From Desulfuromusa kysingii (GTDB lineage: Bacteria; Desulfobacterota; Desulfuromonadia; Desulfuromonadales; Geopsychrobacteraceae): a stretch of 64,000 nt of DNA. The first letter of the stretch is position 1. Each line of letters starts with the position of its first letter. The DNA is taken from NCBI RefSeq assembly GCF_900107645.1, contig NZ_FNQN01000002.1, positions 124,001-188,000 on the forward strand. Reading direction: 5' to 3'. Below the pieces are notes generated by a model. It ran no database searches. It was not told the DNA's origin and saw only the letters and a list, made by a program, of their open reading frames with translations. This document shows, piece by piece, positions 46,868 through 55,306 of the stretch. Made by a program: the position numbers and the translations under genes.

Positions 46868-48117
46868 TTCAGGTCAACAATCTCTGCTTTGGGTTTACAA
46901 CAGCCGAAATCTTTAACAATCTCTCCTTTGATATTCACCAAGGAGAAATCCTTTCGGTTATCGGCCCCAACGGGAGTGGCAAGTCGACGCTGTTACGTTT
47001 ATTACGAGGCAGCCTTAAGCCTCAGTCAGGAGAGATTCTCTGGGATCATATTCCGCTAGAGAAAATTCCGACGCCCGCGATGGCTCGTCGAGTTGCAGTG
47101 GTTCCGCAGTCTTCAGCAACCCCCTTTCCCTATAAAGTCAGGGAACTGGTCGCCATGGGACGTTACCCTTATCGGAAAAACTTCCTCAGCTTTGAGAATA
47201 AAAGCGACTTGCAAGCCATAGAACAAGCGTTGGTGATGACCGACATCCTCCCTTTGGCTGAGCGCTCGGTCACCCAATTAAGCGGTGGAGAAATTCAGCG
47301 GGTTCTTCTGGCGCGCGCTCTGGCACAAAACAGCTCGGTGCTGTTTCTGGATGAAGCAACGAACCATCTGGATATCGACCATCGCTTTGAACTGACAGAA
47401 TTGATGTTACGATTGAACCGGGAACAACACACCACGATAGTCCAGATCAGTCATGATCTGGACCTTGCAGCGGCAATCTCCCAGAGAATTCTGCTATTGA
47501 CCGAACATGGGAACATTGCGGCGATAGGTTCTCCTCAAGAGGTGATGACCGCCGCCAACCTGCAACAGATCTTCCGGGTCGATGTCAAGGTTGACAGCAA
47601 CCCCTTCACCGGAGCCCCGCAGATTGTGCCGTTGATAAACAATTCAACCCACCAACTTAATGGTCTTAAGGTTCATCTGATCTGTGGTGGCGGCAACGGT
47701 AAAACATTGCTGCGTCGACTCCATATGGCCAAAGCCAACCTCACTGCCGGACCACTGAATCAGGGAGATTCCGACGAAACTACCGCGAACGTGCTCAATG
47801 TTCCCGTTGTCCAGGAAATCCCGTTCAGTCCGTTTTCAAAAAACACCCTGGCGACCGCAGGTCAATTTATCGCACAAACAGATGTCCTGGTTGTCACCAC
47901 CCGCTGGTGGGGAGCAGGGAATCTTCCCTGCCTTGATCTGGCAGAAAAAGCCATCCAGCAAGGGACAGCCGTCTTCCTTCTCTCGCAACAACAAGACCAG
48001 GACTACACCGGTGGCAAAGCCTGGGACAAAATTCAACAATTGCAGCAACAAGGCGCTCTGCCCGTTCGCAATGAAGAGCATCTCCTCGATGAACTAGAAA
48101 AACTGACCGCGGCTTAA
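46864..48117 (+). CDS. btuD: Cobalamin ABC transporter ATPase with 150-residue C-terminal domain
   Basis: A 417-aa protein, far longer than the roughly 250 aa of ordinary BtuD. The ATPase domain (1-255) has Walker A GPNGSGKST (34-42), signature LSGGE (139-143) and Walker B SVLFLDEA. From about residue 268 a separate alpha/beta domain follows (LKVHLICGGGNGKTLLRRL, EIPFSPFSKNTLATAG, VLVVTTRWWGAGN), including a Walker A-like CGGGNGKT at 274-281. I recall a comparable tail on haloarchaeal BtuD, but cannot verify that here. Function of the extra domain is unknown; corrinoid trafficking or regulation is possible. Confidence 0.94.
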   Translation: MIQVNNLCFGFTTAEIFNNLSFDIHQGEILSVIGPNGSGKSTLLRLLRGSLKPQSGEILWDHIPLEKIPTPAMARRVAVVPQSSATPFPYKVRELVAMGRYPYRKNFLSFENKSDLQAIEQALVMTDILPLAERSVTQLSGGEIQRVLLARALAQNSSVLFLDEATNHLDIDHRFELTELMLRLNREQHTTIVQISHDLDLAAAISQRILLLTEHGNIAAIGSPQEVMTAANLQQIFRVDVKVDSNPFTGAPQIVPLINNSTHQLNGLKVHLICGGGNGKTLLRRLHMAKANLTAGPLNQGDSDETTANVLNVPVVQEIPFSPFSKNTLATAGQFIAQTDVLVVTTRWWGAGNLPCLDLAEKAIQQGTAVFLLSQQQDQDYTGGKAWDKIQQLQQQGALPVRNEEHLLDELEKLTAA

Positions 48118-48289
48118 TTTAGGGCTGTTGCTAGAGCTAAATAAATGTCTGAACGTTGAGATGGCCCCGGTTAAAATCCATAGGACTCCTCTCTTTTTAC
48201 AGCCAGCAAACAAACAGTGTTTATTTGTGCTAAAATAGTATTTAGCTTTTGAGTTTTTGATCACTCCAACTCTATCAGGAGGAAACAGC

Positions 48290-49309
48290 ATGAAACTCAC
48301 GAAAATTCTGGTTCTAGTTCTCAGTCTATGCTTAATGTTGGTCACCTTTGCCCATGCGGGTAAAGACCTGGATGCGGTAAGAAATAAGGGCTTTATCCAA
48401 ACCGGTGTTAACGGTGCGGTCTTTGGCTTCGGCATGCCCGATGCGAAGGGCGTATGGGAAGGTCTGGATGTCGACACCGCTCGCGCTGTCGCAGCTGCTA
48501 TCTTCGGTGATGCCAGCAAAGTCAAGTTCACCCCCCTTTCTGCTCAGCAACGTTTTACGGCTTTACAATCGGGAGAAATTGACATCCTGACGCGTAATGC
48601 CACCCGGACATTAAGTCGTGAAACCCAACTGGGTCTTAACTTCGTCACCGTCAATTATTATGACGGACAAGGTTTTTTAGTCTCTAAAGAGCTCGGCGTT
48701 AAGAGTGCTAAAGAGCTTGATGGCGCAACGGTTTGTGTCCTACCAGGAACAACCACCGAGCAAAATGCCGCCGATTTCTTCCGCACCCACAAGATGGCAT
48801 GGAAACCCGTTGTTATCGAATCTACAGCGGAACTGGCTAAAACTTTCTTCGCCGGTCGTTGTGACGTTTTGACCTCCGATGCTTCTCAGCTTGCAGGTGC
48901 CCGCGCCATCTCTGCAGATCCAAAAGGTTACGTTATTCTTCCAGAAATCATCTCTAAAGAGCCATTGGCTCCTGCTGTGCGTCATGGTGATGATCAGTTC
49001 AGAGATATCGTTGATTTCTCAGTTTTAGCTATGATCAATGCCGAAGAGCTCGGCATTACCTCGAAAAACGTTGATGAAATGCTCAATAGCAAAAACCCAG
49101 TGATCCAACGCTTCCTCGGGGTCTCTCCCGGCAACGGCAAGGCTCTTGGACTGGATGAAAAGTGGGCCTATAACATCATCAAACAAGTTGGTAATTATGG
49201 TGAAGTTTTTGAGCGTAATGTTGGTATCAATACGACATTGGGGATCGAACGTGGTCTCAACGCCCTCTGGACCAATGGTGGCTTGATGTATTCACCACCA
49301 TTTAAATAG
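48290..49309 (+). CDS. aapJ: General L-amino acid ABC transporter, periplasmic binding protein (AapJ-like)
   Basis: A 339-aa SBP_bac_3 protein. The signal peptide ends near AHA (about residue 23). The mature protein shows LDAVRNKGFIQTGVNGAVFGFGMPD (in parts), GLDVDTARAVAAAIFGD, VCVLPGTTTEQNAADFF and the C-terminal ERGLNALWTNGGLMYSPPF, all typical of AapJ-type receptors. AGGAGG at 48278 fixes the ATG at 48290. It is first gene of a four-gene importer for polar or general L-amino acids, separated from the permease genes by a hairpin. Confidence 0.95.
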   Translation: MKLTKILVLVLSLCLMLVTFAHAGKDLDAVRNKGFIQTGVNGAVFGFGMPDAKGVWEGLDVDTARAVAAAIFGDASKVKFTPLSAQQRFTALQSGEIDILTRNATRTLSRETQLGLNFVTVNYYDGQGFLVSKELGVKSAKELDGATVCVLPGTTTEQNAADFFRTHKMAWKPVVIESTAELAKTFFAGRCDVLTSDASQLAGARAISADPKGYVILPEIISKEPLAPAVRHGDDQFRDIVDFSVLAMINAEELGITSKNVDEMLNSKNPVIQRFLGVSPGNGKALGLDEKWAYNIIKQVGNYGEVFERNVGINTTLGIERGLNALWTNGGLMYSPPFK

Positions 49310-49330
49310 TTGATAGGCAGGACACAACAT

Positions 49331-49358
49331 GCCGTCGGAACGTTCATGTTTCGACGGC
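49331..49358 (+). terminator. Intercistronic hairpin between aapJ and aapQ
   Basis: An 11-bp stem GCCGTCGGAAC/GTTTCGACGGC (one G-U) with loop GTTCAT, followed by TCTTTATT. It is a weak terminator or 3'-protecting stem that would favour the binding protein. Confidence 0.7.
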
Positions 49359-49394
49359 TCTTTATTGATCTCTTCAGCCTAGGGAACAGTCACT

Positions 49395-50591
49395 TTGAAA
49401 CCAGAAGATCACTCTACAGCAACTGACACAGGCGAGGCAGCCGTTCCTTTCTGGCACGATGCGGGAAAACGATCGATTGTTTATCAAGTTTTTGCGCTCA
49501 TTGCTGTCATTGCCATCAGCTACTACCTTTTCAGCAATACTCAAGCCAATCTGGCACGACAATCGATTGCCACCGGATTTGGTTTTATGGGGAATGAGGC
49601 CTCGTTCGAAATCGGTGAATCACTGATCCGTTATTCAGCGGCCGACAGTTACGCCAGAGCTTTGCTGGTTGGTGCATTGAATACTCTCAAGGTTGCCTTT
49701 ATCGGCATCATCCTGACAACAATCCTCGGCTGTATTGTTGGGGTTGCACGGCTTTCTACAAATTGGCTCATTTCAAAGCTGGCCGGAGCCTTTATTGAAG
49801 TGATGCAAAATATCCCCATTCTGCTGCAGCTGTTTTTCTGGTATGCAATTTTTTACGAATCTTTCCCTTCGCCACGACAGGCTCTCAATCCGATTACAGG
49901 GGTATTCATTTGTAACCGGGGTCTGATTTTTGCGATCCCGGAACCTCACAGAGCTCATGCGGCAATGGGACTGGCTTTTGTAGCTGTATTGATTGGTGGC
50001 TGGTTTCTCAACCGCTGGGGATATAAACGTCAGGAATTGACGGGTCAATTTTTACCCGCCGGGAAAATCACCCTCGCTCTGGCGGTTTTTATCCCGTTGC
50101 TGGTTTGGGCTGTCTACGGCGCCCCAACCGCTATGAATATTCCGGAATTACGCGGTTTCAACTTTCAGGGAGGATTAACTGTCAGCCCGGAGTTCAGCGC
50201 TTTATTGATCGGACTGGTTCTTTATACCTCCGCTTTTGTTGCCGAAATCGTCAGGGCCGGGATTCAATCCATCAACCGAGGTCAAATCGAAGCCGCCAAA
50301 GCGATTGCCCTTCGGCCGGGACAGGTTCTGCATCTGGTCATCTTGCCTCAGGCATTGCGGGTAATTATTCCACCGTTGACCAGTCAGATGTTGAACTTGA
50401 CAAAAAATAGTTCGCTGGCTGTTGCCATCGGTTATGCCGATTTTGTTGCCGTCGCCAACACAACTATCAACCAAACTGGACAGGCAATTGAGGGGGTCGC
50501 TTTGATCATGGTTGTTTACCTGTTCTTTAGTCTGTCCACGTCTATTTTTATGAACTGGTACAATAAGCGTATGGCTTTGGTGGAGAGATAA
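49395..50591 (+). CDS. aapQ: General L-amino acid ABC transporter permease (AapQ-like)
   Basis: A 398-aa HisM-class permease. The long loop between the first helices and the permease core (FNTLKVAFIGIILTTILGC-type NTLKVAFIG) is typical of AapQ. Further blocks are EVMQNIPILLQLFFWYAIFY, SAFVAEIVRAGIQSINRGQIEAA (in parts) and the EAA loop AKAIALRPGQVLHLVILPQALR. It starts at TTG 49395, preceded by AGGGAA. It lies one base before aapM. Confidence 0.94.
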   Translation: MKPEDHSTATDTGEAAVPFWHDAGKRSIVYQVFALIAVIAISYYLFSNTQANLARQSIATGFGFMGNEASFEIGESLIRYSAADSYARALLVGALNTLKVAFIGIILTTILGCIVGVARLSTNWLISKLAGAFIEVMQNIPILLQLFFWYAIFYESFPSPRQALNPITGVFICNRGLIFAIPEPHRAHAAMGLAFVAVLIGGWFLNRWGYKRQELTGQFLPAGKITLALAVFIPLLVWAVYGAPTAMNIPELRGFNFQGGLTVSPEFSALLIGLVLYTSAFVAEIVRAGIQSINRGQIEAAKAIALRPGQVLHLVILPQALRVIIPPLTSQMLNLTKNSSLAVAIGYADFVAVANTTINQTGQAIEGVALIMVVYLFFSLSTSIFMNWYNKRMALVER

Positions 50592-50592
50592 G

Positions 50593-51684
50593 ATGGCAGA
50601 ATCAACCACAGTTAAGAGAGAACGTTTAAAGCCACCTATCACCAATGTTGGCGTTCTGGGTTGGCTGCACACCAACTTGTTCAATTCCTGGTACAATTCA
50701 CTGCTCACAATTGTCACCCTGATCGTCATGGCTTTTTTGTTACCCCCAGCTTTTCAGTGGGCATTCGTTGACAGTTTGTGGAATAGTTCCGCCGAAGCCT
50801 GCCGTGATATTGATGGTGCCTGCTGGTCGGTCATCCCTAATAACATCCGCTTCATCATTCTCGGTTTTTTCCCCTCAGGGCAAGAATGGCGACCGATTCT
50901 GGCCATGGTGCTATTACTGACATTAGTCGTTTATTCTAAAGAACGCTCACGGTGGAAATCATCGCTGCTTTGGCTCTGGGCTATCAACCTGATTATCATG
51001 GGCACTCTGATGTATGGCGGAATCTTCGGAATGCCGGTTGTTGAGACGTCACAATGGAGCGGGCTGCCATTGACCTTTATCCTCTCCTTCTTCGGGATGA
51101 TCGTCGCCTACCCTCTGGGGATCCTCCTGGCTCTTGGACGGCAATCAAACATGCCGGCAATCAAAACGCTATGTGTTGTCTATATCGAGTTGATCCGCGG
51201 CGTTCCCTTGATCAGTCTGCTGTTCATGTCCTCAGTGATGTTTCCCCTGTTCTTGCCTGAGGGGGTCACCATCGACAAAGTGCTTCGGGCATTGATCGCG
51301 ATCATTCTGTTTACAGCTGCCTATATCGCTGAGGTTGTCCGTGGAGGCTTACAGGCGATGCCAAGAGGGCAATATGAAGCCGCCGATTCTCTTGGGCTAA
51401 ATTACAGCAATACCATGCGTTTGATCATTCTCCCCCAGGCGCTAAAAATTGTCATTCCACCCTCGGTTGGCATCTTACTTTCAGTTTTTAAAGATACCTC
51501 TCTGGTGGTTATTATCGCCTTGTACGATGTTTTAAAGACAACCATGGTGACCCTCTCTAACCCCAAATGGGCAGGATATTCAAGAGAGTCCTATATTTTT
51601 CTGGCGCTCCTCTATTTCGGCTTTTGTTACGCCATGTCGAGCTACAGTCGCAAACTGGAAAAAGAACTCCACACGGGACATTAA
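50593..51684 (+). CDS. aapM: General L-amino acid ABC transporter permease (AapM-like)
   Basis: A 363-aa HisM-class permease, second of the heterodimer. Family blocks are SGLPLTFILSFFGMIVAYPLG, VYIELIRGVPLISLLFMSS and the EAA loop AADSLGLNYSNTMRLIILPQ. GGAGAGATAAG directly precedes the ATG. The first 130 residues hold extra helices, as is usual for AapM. Confidence 0.95.
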   Translation: MAESTTVKRERLKPPITNVGVLGWLHTNLFNSWYNSLLTIVTLIVMAFLLPPAFQWAFVDSLWNSSAEACRDIDGACWSVIPNNIRFIILGFFPSGQEWRPILAMVLLLTLVVYSKERSRWKSSLLWLWAINLIIMGTLMYGGIFGMPVVETSQWSGLPLTFILSFFGMIVAYPLGILLALGRQSNMPAIKTLCVVYIELIRGVPLISLLFMSSVMFPLFLPEGVTIDKVLRALIAIILFTAAYIAEVVRGGLQAMPRGQYEAADSLGLNYSNTMRLIILPQALKIVIPPSVGILLSVFKDTSLVVIIALYDVLKTTMVTLSNPKWAGYSRESYIFLALLYFGFCYAMSSYSRKLEKELHTGH

Positions 51685-51711
51685 CCAGTATCCACAGCAA
51701 GTGAGATCGTC

Positions 51712-52482
51712 ATGAAAGATTTGCAGATGAATAATAAGACCCAAAAGTCAAACCAACCAATCATCGAAATCCACGACATGCATAAATGGTATGGCGACTT
51801 CCATGTGCTCAGCAATATTAATCTTCAGGTGCAGCCACAAGAGAAGATCGTCATCTGCGGCCCGTCAGGTTCGGGGAAATCAACCCTCATCCGCTGCATC
51901 AACCGCCTCGAAGAACATCAGCGCGGTCAAATCATCGTTAATGGCATCGAACTATCTAATGATATTAAGAATATCGAAAAGGTACGCGCAGAAGTCGGCA
52001 TGGTGTTCCAACATTTCAACCTCTTTCCCCATTTAAGCATTATTGACAATCTCACTCTCGGACCGATCTGGGTGCGCAAAACCCCTAAAAAAGAAGCTGA
52101 AGAAATGGCGATGATGTATCTGGAAAAGGTTCAGATCGCCGAACAGGCAAAGAAATTCCCCGGTCAACTTTCAGGCGGACAACAACAGCGCGTCGCCATC
52201 GCCCGCAGTCTCTGCATGAATCCTCAAGTGATGTTATTTGACGAACCGACCTCGGCCCTTGATCCCGAAATGATCAAAGAAGTCCTCGACGTTATGATTG
52301 ATCTGGCAGGAGAAGGGATGACCATGTTGGTTGTCACGCATGAGATGGGTTTCGCCAAGAGTGTCGCTGATCGGGTGATGTTTATGGACGATGGCGAGAT
52401 AGTAGAGCAGAACAGTCCGGATGTCTTCTTTGACAACCCTCAGCATGAACGGACTAAACTCTTTTTGAGCCAAATCCTGTAA
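51712..52482 (+). CDS. aapP: Amino acid ABC transporter ATPase (AapP-like)
   Basis: A 256-aa polar amino acid importer ATPase. Walker [11 protein letters not shown]-loop [12 protein letters not shown], signature [15 protein letters not shown] and Walker [16 protein letters not shown] are all intact. An alternative start five codons later (ATG 51727) is possible because neither has a strong ribosome site. It ends 30 bases from a convergent TAXI gene. Confidence 0.96.
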   Translation: MKDLQMNNKTQKSNQPIIEIHDMHKWYGDFHVLSNINLQVQPQEKIVICGPSGSGKSTLIRCINRLEEHQRGQIIVNGIELSNDIKNIEKVRAEVGMVFQHFNLFPHLSIIDNLTLGPIWVRKTPKKEAEEMAMMYLEKVQIAEQAKKFPGQLSGGQQQRVAIARSLCMNPQVMLFDEPTSALDPEMIKEVLDVMIDLAGEGMTMLVVTHEMGFAKSVADRVMFMDDGEIVEQNSPDVFFDNPQHERTKLFLSQIL

Positions 52483-52512
52483 AGGTTTTCGTCTGCTTCC
52501 AAACGACAGAAC

Positions 52513-53487
52513 TTAATGCTCAGCGATATATTGAGCGGCACCAGAGTGCAATTGCAAGCCGTTTTCATCCATCTGCCCAGGTTCCGGGATAAATGGACGC
52601 AATGCTTGATGCGCACTTTGTAGATACGCGCTATTCTTATCGAGAACGTCCATGATGCCATAGACCGTCTCCTGATCCAGATTTTCAGAAGCGACCAGCA
52701 TGGCGCGAGAACCGAAAGTAGTGACTTTCTGGGGCTGAGTAGAATAAATTCCCGCCGGGATCTCAACTTTCCAGAGCGCAGGATCGGCATTAATCAAAGA
52801 AGCAATGTCGTCGTCATCCATATTCAGGAGTGTTCCATTGCAGCTCTTAAGTAACCGCCGCAACGAAAAATCAGGATGGATGTCAACATACAGCATCGCT
52901 TGCATGGTGCCATAACAAAAGGCCTTGGTGTCACTGTTAGATTGGGATCGAGAGAGATCTCCGACCAGACTAAAATCCTCTCGGCTCCACCCTTTTGCGG
53001 TTAAAATTCTTTTCATCTCCCGATACTGAACAGTTCCCGGAGTCCCGCCATTAATCCGTTTCCCTTGCAGATCAGCCAACGATCTGATCCCCGCATCATT
53101 GCGAACAACCATCACAACCGGAGTTTCGTAAAGGGAGGTGATCCCGCGGAGGTTATTATAATCAATATCCAGATAAGCGAACATTCCTGTCTTGTTGACG
53201 GCCGCAAACAGGGGGTGCGAGTCAACCAGAATCATATCCAGTGAACCACCCTGAAGGTTGGTCAGATTGTAAGCGTCATGATCTTCCGTTGCTGCGACTT
53301 GCTGACAGTTAATATCGGTCAGCTGATGATTGATCAACCGGCAAAACACCCGACCGGAAAAATAAGAGAAGGAGCCCGGGGGACCAGTCCCTAAACGAAC
53401 ATCAAAGGCTAAAACAAGACCAGGAGAGAGCAACAGAGCGATAGAGAGCAAAAGACACAGAATCCAGCCAACGGTTTTCGTTTGCAT
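52513..53487 (-). CDS. Orphan TAXI-family solute-binding protein
   Basis: A 324-aa periplasmic protein with a signal peptide ending near LAFD (about residue 27). The mature start VRLGTGPPGSFSYFSGRVFCRLINHQ (in parts) follows the TAXI pattern but replaces the usual GTGGxxGxYYPxG with GTGPPGSFSYFSG. INGGTPGTVQYREMKRIL is the family mid-block. No TRAP permease gene is adjacent; it stands alone, convergent to aapP. It might share the permease encoded at 16061 or act in sensing. Confidence 0.9.
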   Translation of the reverse strand: MQTKTVGWILCLLLSIALLLSPGLVLAFDVRLGTGPPGSFSYFSGRVFCRLINHQLTDINCQQVAATEDHDAYNLTNLQGGSLDMILVDSHPLFAAVNKTGMFAYLDIDYNNLRGITSLYETPVVMVVRNDAGIRSLADLQGKRINGGTPGTVQYREMKRILTAKGWSREDFSLVGDLSRSQSNSDTKAFCYGTMQAMLYVDIHPDFSLRRLLKSCNGTLLNMDDDDIASLINADPALWKVEIPAGIYSTQPQKVTTFGSRAMLVASENLDQETVYGIMDVLDKNSAYLQSAHQALRPFIPEPGQMDENGLQLHSGAAQYIAEH

Positions 53488-53694
53488 GTTGACCTCCCTG
53501 AGAAAGCAACCATATTAAAAAGCAGCATAGGGGGCAAAAGCCTTTGTCACAAAAAAATTATAACAGAGGCCAATGTAAATACAACAAAGCTGCCGTCATC
53601 ATAGTTCGTTTGACAGAGCTTGGCTGTTGCTCTAGAAACCGGATTGTTCAGTTCTTACTCGATAAGGAGGGGCAATGATAGCGGCAGTGACCTC

Positions 53695-54177
53695 TTAAAT
53701 ATTTTCAAAGCGGTTCATGGCAACGTTTTTCCGGGATGAGGCCGGAGCAAAAATTTTGCCATTCATTGCAATCCAAACCCCGGGCGGCAACAACTGTACA
53801 GAGGTTATGGCACTGGCAATATTGTAGATCGCATCGGTAAAACGAAATCTGGCGGGCTGCATAGCCCCCGTTAACACAATGGTTTTACCGGACACATCCT
53901 GTAACCATTGGGCCGTTTTTATCATCGTATCGGTTCCGTGGGTGATCACAATTCTTTCCGCAGCGGATTCAGAGACAACTTTTTTTATTAATTCTCTATC
54001 GGCATCACTGAGATCCAAGCTGTCTTTGCGAAACAGAGGAGTTATGCGATAGTCAATGGTAATATTTGCCTCGCGTAACACATTTTCAATCTGTGGTTCA
54101 CCGATTTCATAACTGCTTTTTGCATCAAAATAAATTTTATCTATCGTTCCGCCCGTCGTTATAATTTCGATCATCAT
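53695..54177 (-). CDS. Small asparaginase-like protein (N-terminal domain only)
   Basis: A 160-aa protein matching only the N-terminal domain of L-asparaginase/glutaminase. TTGGTIDK carries the nucleophile threonine region and ITHGTDTMIKTA the second catalytic block, then VLTGAMQPARF. The usual 150-residue C-terminal domain is absent and no frameshifted remnant follows in the next 200 bases. Similar short forms exist in other proteobacteria. Activity is uncertain because the full active site of asparaginases is formed at domain and subunit interfaces. Two adjacent ATGs follow GAGGGGGG. Third gene of a DUF302-DUF134 operon. Confidence 0.9.
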   Translation of the reverse strand: MMIEIITTGGTIDKIYFDAKSSYEIGEPQIENVLREANITIDYRITPLFRKDSLDLSDADRELIKKVVSESAAERIVITHGTDTMIKTAQWLQDVSGKTIVLTGAMQPARFRFTDAIYNIASAITSVQLLPPGVWIAMNGKIFAPASSRKNVAMNRFENI

Positions 54178-54191
54178 CCCCCCTCACCTAT

Positions 54192-54482
54192 TTAATCATG
54201 TGGTTTTATGACCAAAACGTGCCCCGACAATAGAGCCTCAATGATTTTTTTCCGCCCGCTGGTGACTAGCCGCTGAACCGTACCGCGCGAAACTTCCATC
54301 TGCTCTCCTGCTTCTGCTTGAGTCATCGCATCACGGTCACACAGAGACAAGGCTTCAAGCTCATCAGCCTCAAGTTCCACAACCTGTAGCTTTGAAACAG
54401 GGGTTCCAGCAGGTTTAAACATATGATCAGCAGGGCGTCTGCTTGGGCAACATTTTCTTGGTTTTCGTGGTCTTGGAGACAT
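54192..54482 (-). CDS. DUF134 family HTH protein
   Basis: A 96-aa protein of the DUF134 family. The N-terminus is basic with paired cysteines (RPRKPRKCCPSRRP), followed by FKPAGTPVSKL, an acidic DELEALSLCD and a sigma-70 region-4-like HTH, MTQAEAGEQMEVSRGTVQRL. Such proteins are presumed transcription regulators, some perhaps metal- or ligand-binding through the cysteines. It lies 12 bases after the DUF302 gene and 14 bases before the asparaginase-like gene, and may bind the palindrome in the operon promoter. Confidence 0.9.
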   Translation of the reverse strand: MSPRPRKPRKCCPSRRPADHMFKPAGTPVSKLQVVELEADELEALSLCDRDAMTQAEAGEQMEVSRGTVQRLVTSGRKKIIEALLSGHVLVIKPHD

Positions 54483-54494
54483 AGATTTTTCCGT

Positions 54495-54902
54495 TTAAAG
54501 AGCTTCTTTAATGGCCAGAACTAACGACTCACACACTGCCACATGCTGTGCGGGAAATTCCGCATCATCAACTAACTGAGCAACCAGCGCGTCTGAAATT
54601 TGCAACATCCGCACTTGAGTCTTGCCATCTTTACTAAAAACAACGATATAGCGGGGCAAAAGAACTGCCCGCTCCAGATTCTTCATCAAAGACTGAGCTG
54701 ACTTTTTCGGTGCGCATACCTGCACCATATGCAGATCAAAGCCATCCGCCAAGTCAACACCATGGTGGCCAAAGTGATGAACCATTTCCATCCTATCTTC
54801 ATTATGGATCATGAAACCCTGCATCGCCATCGCTTTGCCAAGGTCTTTGATAAAACGGGGGATACTCTTTTGCGTTTCCGCTAAAAAAACTTCTGCATTC
54901 AT
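54495..54902 (-). CDS. DUF302 domain protein
   Basis: A 135-aa soluble protein with no signal peptide. It has the DUF302-type core: FDLHMVQVCAPKKSAQSLMK, LERAVLLPRYIVVFSKDG and VAQLVDDAEFPAQHVAV. It is rich in Met and His near FMIHNEDRMEMVHHFGHHG, which might bind metal, though that is inference. AAAGGA precedes ATG 54902; a longer open frame from 54980 passes through the promoter palindrome and is rejected. First gene of the three-gene unit. Confidence 0.85.
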   Translation of the reverse strand: MNAEVFLAETQKSIPRFIKDLGKAMAMQGFMIHNEDRMEMVHHFGHHGVDLADGFDLHMVQVCAPKKSAQSLMKNLERAVLLPRYIVVFSKDGKTQVRMLQISDALVAQLVDDAEFPAQHVAVCESLVLAIKEAL

Positions 54903-54931
54903 AAAAGTCCTTTTTGTCACTGCGTCCAATA

Positions 54932-54945
54932 TGTGCATATGCACA
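54932..54945. promoter_or_regulatory. Perfect 14-bp palindrome in the DUF302 promoter
   Basis: TGTGCATATGCACA lies 30 bases before the DUF302 start. A perfect minus-strand TTGACA (54966-54971) places a -10 element, about 17 bases on, at the edge of the palindrome, which fits a repressor operator. Confidence 0.5.
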
Positions 54946-55220
54946 GCAATGATTGTAAACGTAAATGTCAAATCTAGCAAGAATAAGGATATGTAAAATT
55001 GGCAGCCCCCTTATCCCCCTAATAAACCGTAGAAAAATAATGAGGTTCTCAGCTAGACAATTTCCCTTATCTGAGAAATTGGTAACAATAAAGTAGTTGT
55101 TTTTTTTCTCATTATGCAAAATAATACAAAATCCATTTGTTAAATAGCCTACTTGCTCACCCGATAAATGGGTAGCGTCGCATTTCAGAACAAAAAAAGT
55201 ATCAAAGTATCTAGTAAACG

Positions 55221-55251
55221 GAAACAAACAACCTTAATCACAGTTTGTTTC
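55221..55251. promoter_or_regulatory. Inverted repeat upstream of livK
   Basis: GAAACAAAC and GTTTGTTTC form perfect 9-bp arms around 13 bases, ending 55 bases before the livK ATG. It could be an operator or a 5'-UTR hairpin; no T-run follows. Confidence 0.45.
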
Positions 55252-55306
55252 ACTTATCCAAGCACATACAACAGTACTCTATCGAACCCTAAAACGAGGA
55301 GGAACC

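Larger units (their letters stand above)
54903..55306. other. Divergent regulatory region between DUF302 and livK
   Basis: About 400 AT-rich bases without a convincing gene. On the left it holds the DUF302 promoter and its palindrome; on the right, the 9-bp inverted repeat upstream of livK. The middle (55000-55200) shows nothing I can identify. Confidence 0.6.

Noticed and set aside
53488-53700. Frameshifted C-terminal half of asparaginase downstream of the 160-aa ORF
   Set aside because: The roughly 200 bases after the stop contain no asparaginase-like reading frame, so the short form appears genuine.
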